DNA from: Bin87 sp034428455
GTDB taxonomy: Bacteria; Chloroflexota; Dehalococcoidia; Lucifugimonadales; UBA3495
Reading direction: 5' to 3'
Assembly (NCBI GenBank): GCA_034428455.1
Contig: DAOUHZ010000078.1
Location: forward strand, 1-9,486
DNA: 9,486 bases
Below, piece after piece: positions 6,567 through 9,486 of the stretch. Both the position numbers and the translations under genes were made by a program. Numbering within the stretch: position 1 is the stretch's first letter; the number at the start of each line of letters is the position of its first letter. The notes below the pieces were generated by a model that saw only the letters and a program-made list of their open reading frames with translations, searched no databases and had not been told where the DNA came from.

Positions 6567-6917
6567 CGACGCATACTCCGGTGTCCGCATGGATCAGCCA
6601 CGGCTGGCCCATTCGTCCAGGCGTCTCGTCGCAGGGACGCGCCCGTCGCGGATCCTGAGACGGCATTGCGTGCGCGTTCCATACTCACTGAGTGGTCCCC
6701 TGGAGGCGGCCCGCTCCAACGATGCGCACGATGGCAAATGCCGCGCGTGAACCGGGAAACGCAGCCGGACAATCCAAAAGCCCAACCGTCCGGCGCGGAA
6801 AGGAAAAGGAGCAGCGTTGGCTGATTCTGTGCATCAGCCGCCTTCCAGTTACGAAATCGTTCCAGGACGCTGCCCCACGACATCCAAAACCTCACAGAAG
6901 GAGTTAGATATCAAGGT
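6567..6917. promoter_or_regulatory. Shared divergent upstream region (Crp-type gene / secreted protein)
   Basis: This stretch should hold the promoters for both neighbours. A perfect 11-base palindrome, ACTCA-C-TGAGT (6683-6693), lies near its middle and is a candidate operator. It does not match the Crp (TGTGA-N6-TCACA) or Fnr (TTGAT-N4-ATCAA) consensus. No clear -35/-10 pair was found. AGAAGGAG at 6896-6903 is a strong Shine-Dalgarno but sits 14 bases from ATG 6918, longer than usual; AAGG at 6912-6915 is closer but weak. If the Crp-type gene starts at 6338 the non-coding region is larger. Confidence 0.35.
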
Positions 6918-9083
6918 ATGAGTACCACAAACAGAAAACGAATGCAACTTTCCGTCGTTGCGATGGCCGCCCTGGCCGTTTTCGCCGTGGCCGCAGTGAT
7001 GCTGCTGGCCGGCGGCGCTTCCGCCCAGGCCACCACCGCAACCATCGCCCCCGACAACGGCGGCGGACAACTGCCGCCGCAACCGCAAGACACGACCCCC
7101 GAGCCACCCCGCCATGCCACCCCCGAGCCGTGCCCCGAAGAGGAAGGCAACACCAAAACGCAGGAGGGAGTGGTCTCCACCGGCCACATCGCCCTGTTCG
7201 ACGTGTACTGGAACCCGGAGGAAGGAGAACTGACCAACAACCCCTGCCCGCCTACGGTTACCCACGTTGAAGGAGATGCCTTAGCTGGAACCTCGGCCCG
7301 GGATGAACGTACCAAATCCAACATCAACATTGAGGAAACCATCATCCACATCACCAATAGCGCCAGGATCGATCTGAACGCATCCGACACGCCCTATCCA
7401 CGGAACGAGTATCGGCAGCTGTGGGACGCCGACGACTTGGAAAACCCCAACGGTGGCGACCGAATGGTCTGGTTCCTGCCGGCGTGTCCTCCCGACGGCA
7501 CCGCAGAGACCGATGGCCTGTGCCTCAGTTTCTCCGCCGACCTGCTGAATCCGGCCGACTGGGCCACCGGCACCACAGTAGATTTCCTGTTGGACCACGT
7601 CCACCAGATTGATATCGATCGGCAAGACCCGAGGTACGTGCTGACCTACGACGTTCCTGAAGGGGGCGCAACCGGTGAGAAGCGTGCCAATTGGGACACG
7701 GCCGATTTGGACGTCAACAAGACGGCTGTGGTGCCCGGCGAATACGAACGCCCCATGTGGTTCTTCACCAGCCCCGGCACCTACGAATTCCAGGTGCACC
7801 TCCAGGGACACCCCAATCAGAACACCGCCCGGCCTGATGGCCTTCCGCCTGTAAGCGTGGAAACCAGCGTCACCGGCGACGTGCGGGAGTACATTCTCCA
7901 CGTGGGGCTGATGGCCAACCTGGGCGTCGGGGTGACGGCGGTCCCAGCAGACTCCACCGACACCACCCTGGACCCTGACGACGAAGTCACGATCACGGTA
8001 ACGGCCAACAACACCGGCCCCGACACGGGCGAAAACACCAAGGTGGACGTGAGCCTGCCGGATGGTTTGAAGTATTCGGAGCACACGACTGCCACTACCG
8101 ATACGATCGAGTGTCCTGATCCCAATGGGGGAACGCCAACTCAAGAGACATATTGTCCCGGCACCGGAGTGTGGGCAGTCGGCGATCTGCCGAACGGCGA
8201 CACGGAAACTCTGACCATCACGGCCACGGTGGCCGACGGAACCCGGGGCCAGGAACAGACCGTCACGGCGGACATCTACGCCACCGTGGACATCCGAGCT
8301 ATCGACGTGGTTGAGCTCGACCCGCACCTGTTCAACAACGAAGCCACGGCCTCGGTGACCCCGGCCGACGCAGCCAACACCAACCCAAACTTTTTCATCG
8401 GGCTCTCCGTACCGGAAAATGCGACGCACGCCACCCACGTCGGCTCTCAGATCTCGGTGAACGAACCCGATGACGGTGACACCCTGCACTACGAACTCGT
8501 AGGCGATGGCGCGGAGAACTTCTACGTATCGACAGACCACGAGGGCACGTTCCTCAAGGTCGCCCGGGACGCCGTCATTGATTTCGACCGTCGTACGACC
8601 GGTGTCTGGGATTTGGCCCTCAACGTGCGGGATGACGAGGACAGCGCCGGCAACGCCAGCACCGTAGTGGACGATACCATCCAGGTGCGAATCGTCCTCG
8701 AAGAGAATACCGGTGGCTTCAACGCCCAGGCCCATGCAACGGGTCCGGTGGAGCTTACTGACGACTCGACCAAGAGCAAGGCAACCTTTACCGCAACGGC
8801 GCTGCGGATTCCGGGCGGCAGTCCTACCGCAAGTCATATGCGCATCCGTGTCGTGGAGAAGGCTGCAGGCACGACGTCGGGGCAGGAAATTGACCTGTCC
8901 GGTCACAACTGGTCCCAAACCGTGGACCAGCTGAATAGAGGCGAAGCCACGTTTACCTGGGACATGACCAAGGACGTGGGCGCCGGTAGCTACGAGTACA
9001 CCGTGGACGTGTGGGTCGTGGAAGGCTCGCCCGAAGCGACACTTGCCACCGCAGCTGCCCCCGTCTTCACGGTCACTTGGTAG
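6918..9083 (+). CDS. Large secreted multi-domain surface protein (signal peptide, DUF11-like, cadherin-like)
   Basis: This 721-residue protein starts with a signal peptide: basic NRKR, hydrophobic core, likely cut after GGASA (residue 36). A Pro/Thr/Glu-rich linker follows. Residues about 85-300 contain GHIALFDVYW and PMWFFTSPGTYEFQVHLQG (279-297), resembling the actinobacterial-type surface-anchored repeat whose signature is W.FT.PG.Y. Residues about 332-482 are a DUF11-like beta-sandwich with VTANNTGPDTGENTKVDV, LPDGLKY, a Cys pair and VWAVGDLPNGDTETLTITAT. Residues about 490-597 are cadherin-like (VPEN, VNEPDDGDTLHYELVG, DFDRRT, NVRDDEDSAGN). The last 120 residues are a beta-rich domain I cannot name. 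No LPXTG, C-terminal membrane helix or S-layer homology domain is seen, so it is probably released or held non-covalently. Role is unknown; adhesion, matrix or envelope structure is plausible. Confidence 0.9.
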   Translation: MSTTNRKRMQLSVVAMAALAVFAVAAVMLLAGGASAQATTATIAPDNGGGQLPPQPQDTTPEPPRHATPEPCPEEEGNTKTQEGVVSTGHIALFDVYWNPEEGELTNNPCPPTVTHVEGDALAGTSARDERTKSNINIEETIIHITNSARIDLNASDTPYPRNEYRQLWDADDLENPNGGDRMVWFLPACPPDGTAETDGLCLSFSADLLNPADWATGTTVDFLLDHVHQIDIDRQDPRYVLTYDVPEGGATGEKRANWDTADLDVNKTAVVPGEYERPMWFFTSPGTYEFQVHLQGHPNQNTARPDGLPPVSVETSVTGDVREYILHVGLMANLGVGVTAVPADSTDTTLDPDDEVTITVTANNTGPDTGENTKVDVSLPDGLKYSEHTTATTDTIECPDPNGGTPTQETYCPGTGVWAVGDLPNGDTETLTITATVADGTRGQEQTVTADIYATVDIRAIDVVELDPHLFNNEATASVTPADAANTNPNFFIGLSVPENATHATHVGSQISVNEPDDGDTLHYELVGDGAENFYVSTDHEGTFLKVARDAVIDFDRRTTGVWDLALNVRDDEDSAGNASTVVDDTIQVRIVLEENTGGFNAQAHATGPVELTDDSTKSKATFTATALRIPGGSPTASHMRIRVVEKAAGTTSGQEIDLSGHNWSQTVDQLNRGEATFTWDMTKDVGAGSYEYTVDVWVVEGSPEATLATAAAPVFTVTW

Positions 9084-9112
9084 AAGCGTACGAAACCCAA
9101 TCACACACCAGC

Positions 9113-9137
9113 GGGCCGGACGGAACCCGTCCGGCCC
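9113..9137 (+). terminator. Strong hairpin between the two secreted-protein genes
   Basis: GGGCCGGACGG (9113-9123) pairs perfectly with CCGTCCGGCCC (9127-9137) around AAC, an 11-bp GC-rich stem 30 bases after the stop. The following bases are not T-rich, so it may act as a factor-assisted terminator, an mRNA 3'-end stabiliser or a processing point that sets unequal expression of the two genes. The next start codon is 40 bases further on. Confidence 0.6.
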
Positions 9138-9177
9138 CAGGCGGTTAACAAAACGAACGGGACTACGGAAATCGACT

Positions 9178-9429
9178 ATGAAAATGGCAATCCGACGCGC
9201 CCGTTTCGCGTTGTTCCTCCTCGCACCCTTGATGTGCCTTGTCGCGCTATCCGGCATCGGTGAGTCTAATACCGTCCACGCCCAGGGCGATGAAGGCGAC
9301 TACGTGGACGTGGCTGTGGTCTTGCAAATGCCCGTTTATGAGCCAGGTCGCCGGCTAGAAATAATCGTCATGAATCTTGGGTCCAGAACCGCTTATGAAC
9401 CATTGGTGCTAGTTAGTGTCAGAGGGTGA
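9178..9429 (+). CDS. Secreted protein, prematurely ended (probable frameshift), related to DUF11-like proteins
   Basis: ATG 9178 opens a signal peptide (basic KMAIRRAR, hydrophobic FALFLLAPLMCLVAL, likely cut after VHA at residue 35). The mature start DYVDVAVVLQMPVYEPGRRL, then EIIVMNLGSRTAYEPLVLV, resembles the first strands of a CARDB/DUF11-type sandwich, including the N.G..TA turn also present in the preceding gene. The frame ends at TGA 9427-9429 after only 83 residues, too short for such a domain. Skipping one base near A9415 continues the strand as VVSEGEVCNGAMDVSLGVGF and stays open to the window end. I infer a single-base indel or sequencing error in a longer gene, or a genuine pseudogene. 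Ribosome binding is weak (CGGAAA). It is probably co-oriented with the preceding gene as a tandem pair. Confidence 0.6.
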   Translation: MKMAIRRARFALFLLAPLMCLVALSGIGESNTVHAQGDEGDYVDVAVVLQMPVYEPGRRLEIIVMNLGSRTAYEPLVLVSVRG

Positions 9430-9486
9430 AGTGTGTAATGGAGCGATGGATGTGTCCCTTGGCGTCGGGTTCCAGTCCATTCCAGT

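Noticed and set aside
5250..6824. 524-codon + strand open frame
   Set aside because: It lies mostly opposite the Crp-type gene, whose helix-turn-helix is clear; the translated product is low-complexity Gly/Arg/Gln shadow.
7281..9257. 658-codon - strand open frame opposite the secreted protein
   Set aside because: The + strand product has a signal peptide and recognisable extracellular domains; the - strand translation is Gly/Val/Arg/His-rich with no motif.
1..9486. CRISPR array, tRNA, rRNA or riboswitch
   Set aside because: No regularly spaced repeats, no tRNA T-loop context with a matching acceptor stem, and no rRNA-like conserved segments were found on either strand.

Overview
The window is GC-rich, mostly accessory DNA from a free-living or host-associated bacterium. 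No rRNA, tRNA or housekeeping marker is present, so the taxonomy is inference only. A Chloroflexota (Dehalococcoidia/SAR202-like) origin fits best. The reasons are a soluble kinase fused to a KdpE/PhoB-like regulator, large secreted DUF11/cadherin-type proteins, and short palindromic repeats inserted in frame within a gene. An actinobacterial or other monoderm origin is not excluded.

Layout. (1) Positions 2-154 hold the last 50 codons of a + strand gene whose tail resembles a transposase C-terminus. (2) Positions 155-836 hold no convincing gene. (3) Positions 837-2007 (- strand) carry an IS630-family transposase that is complete in content but split into two frames at a run of six A. It is also interrupted by two in-frame copies of a 24-bp palindromic repeat, each adding eight residues (PVSSTGQA and PVSGTGQA). 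(4) Positions 2450-4834 (+) encode one polypeptide with GAF, PAS-like, histidine kinase, receiver and winged-helix DNA-binding domains, a whole two-component system in one chain. Three stem-loops follow its stop. (5) Positions 4928-5636 are non-coding as far as I can see, with an AT-rich tract and two GTCAC direct repeats 11 bp apart. (6) A Crp/Fnr-family regulator with an unusual N-terminal extension lies on the - strand (5637-6566). (7) Divergent from it, positions 6918-9083 (+) encode a 721-residue secreted multi-domain surface protein. A strong hairpin follows, then a second secreted protein of related type that stops early at 9429 and looks frameshifted. The next frame stays open to the window end.

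Functionally, the right half looks like an envelope or extracellular-protein locus next to regulators: a cytosolic sensor kinase with its own DNA-binding output, and a Crp/Fnr-type protein transcribed divergently from the secreted-protein genes. That the Crp-type protein controls the secreted genes is inference from the shared 5' region. The left third is mobile-element territory. The most unusual signal is the pair of small palindromic repeats that seem to have inserted twice, in frame and in the same orientation, into one transposase gene.
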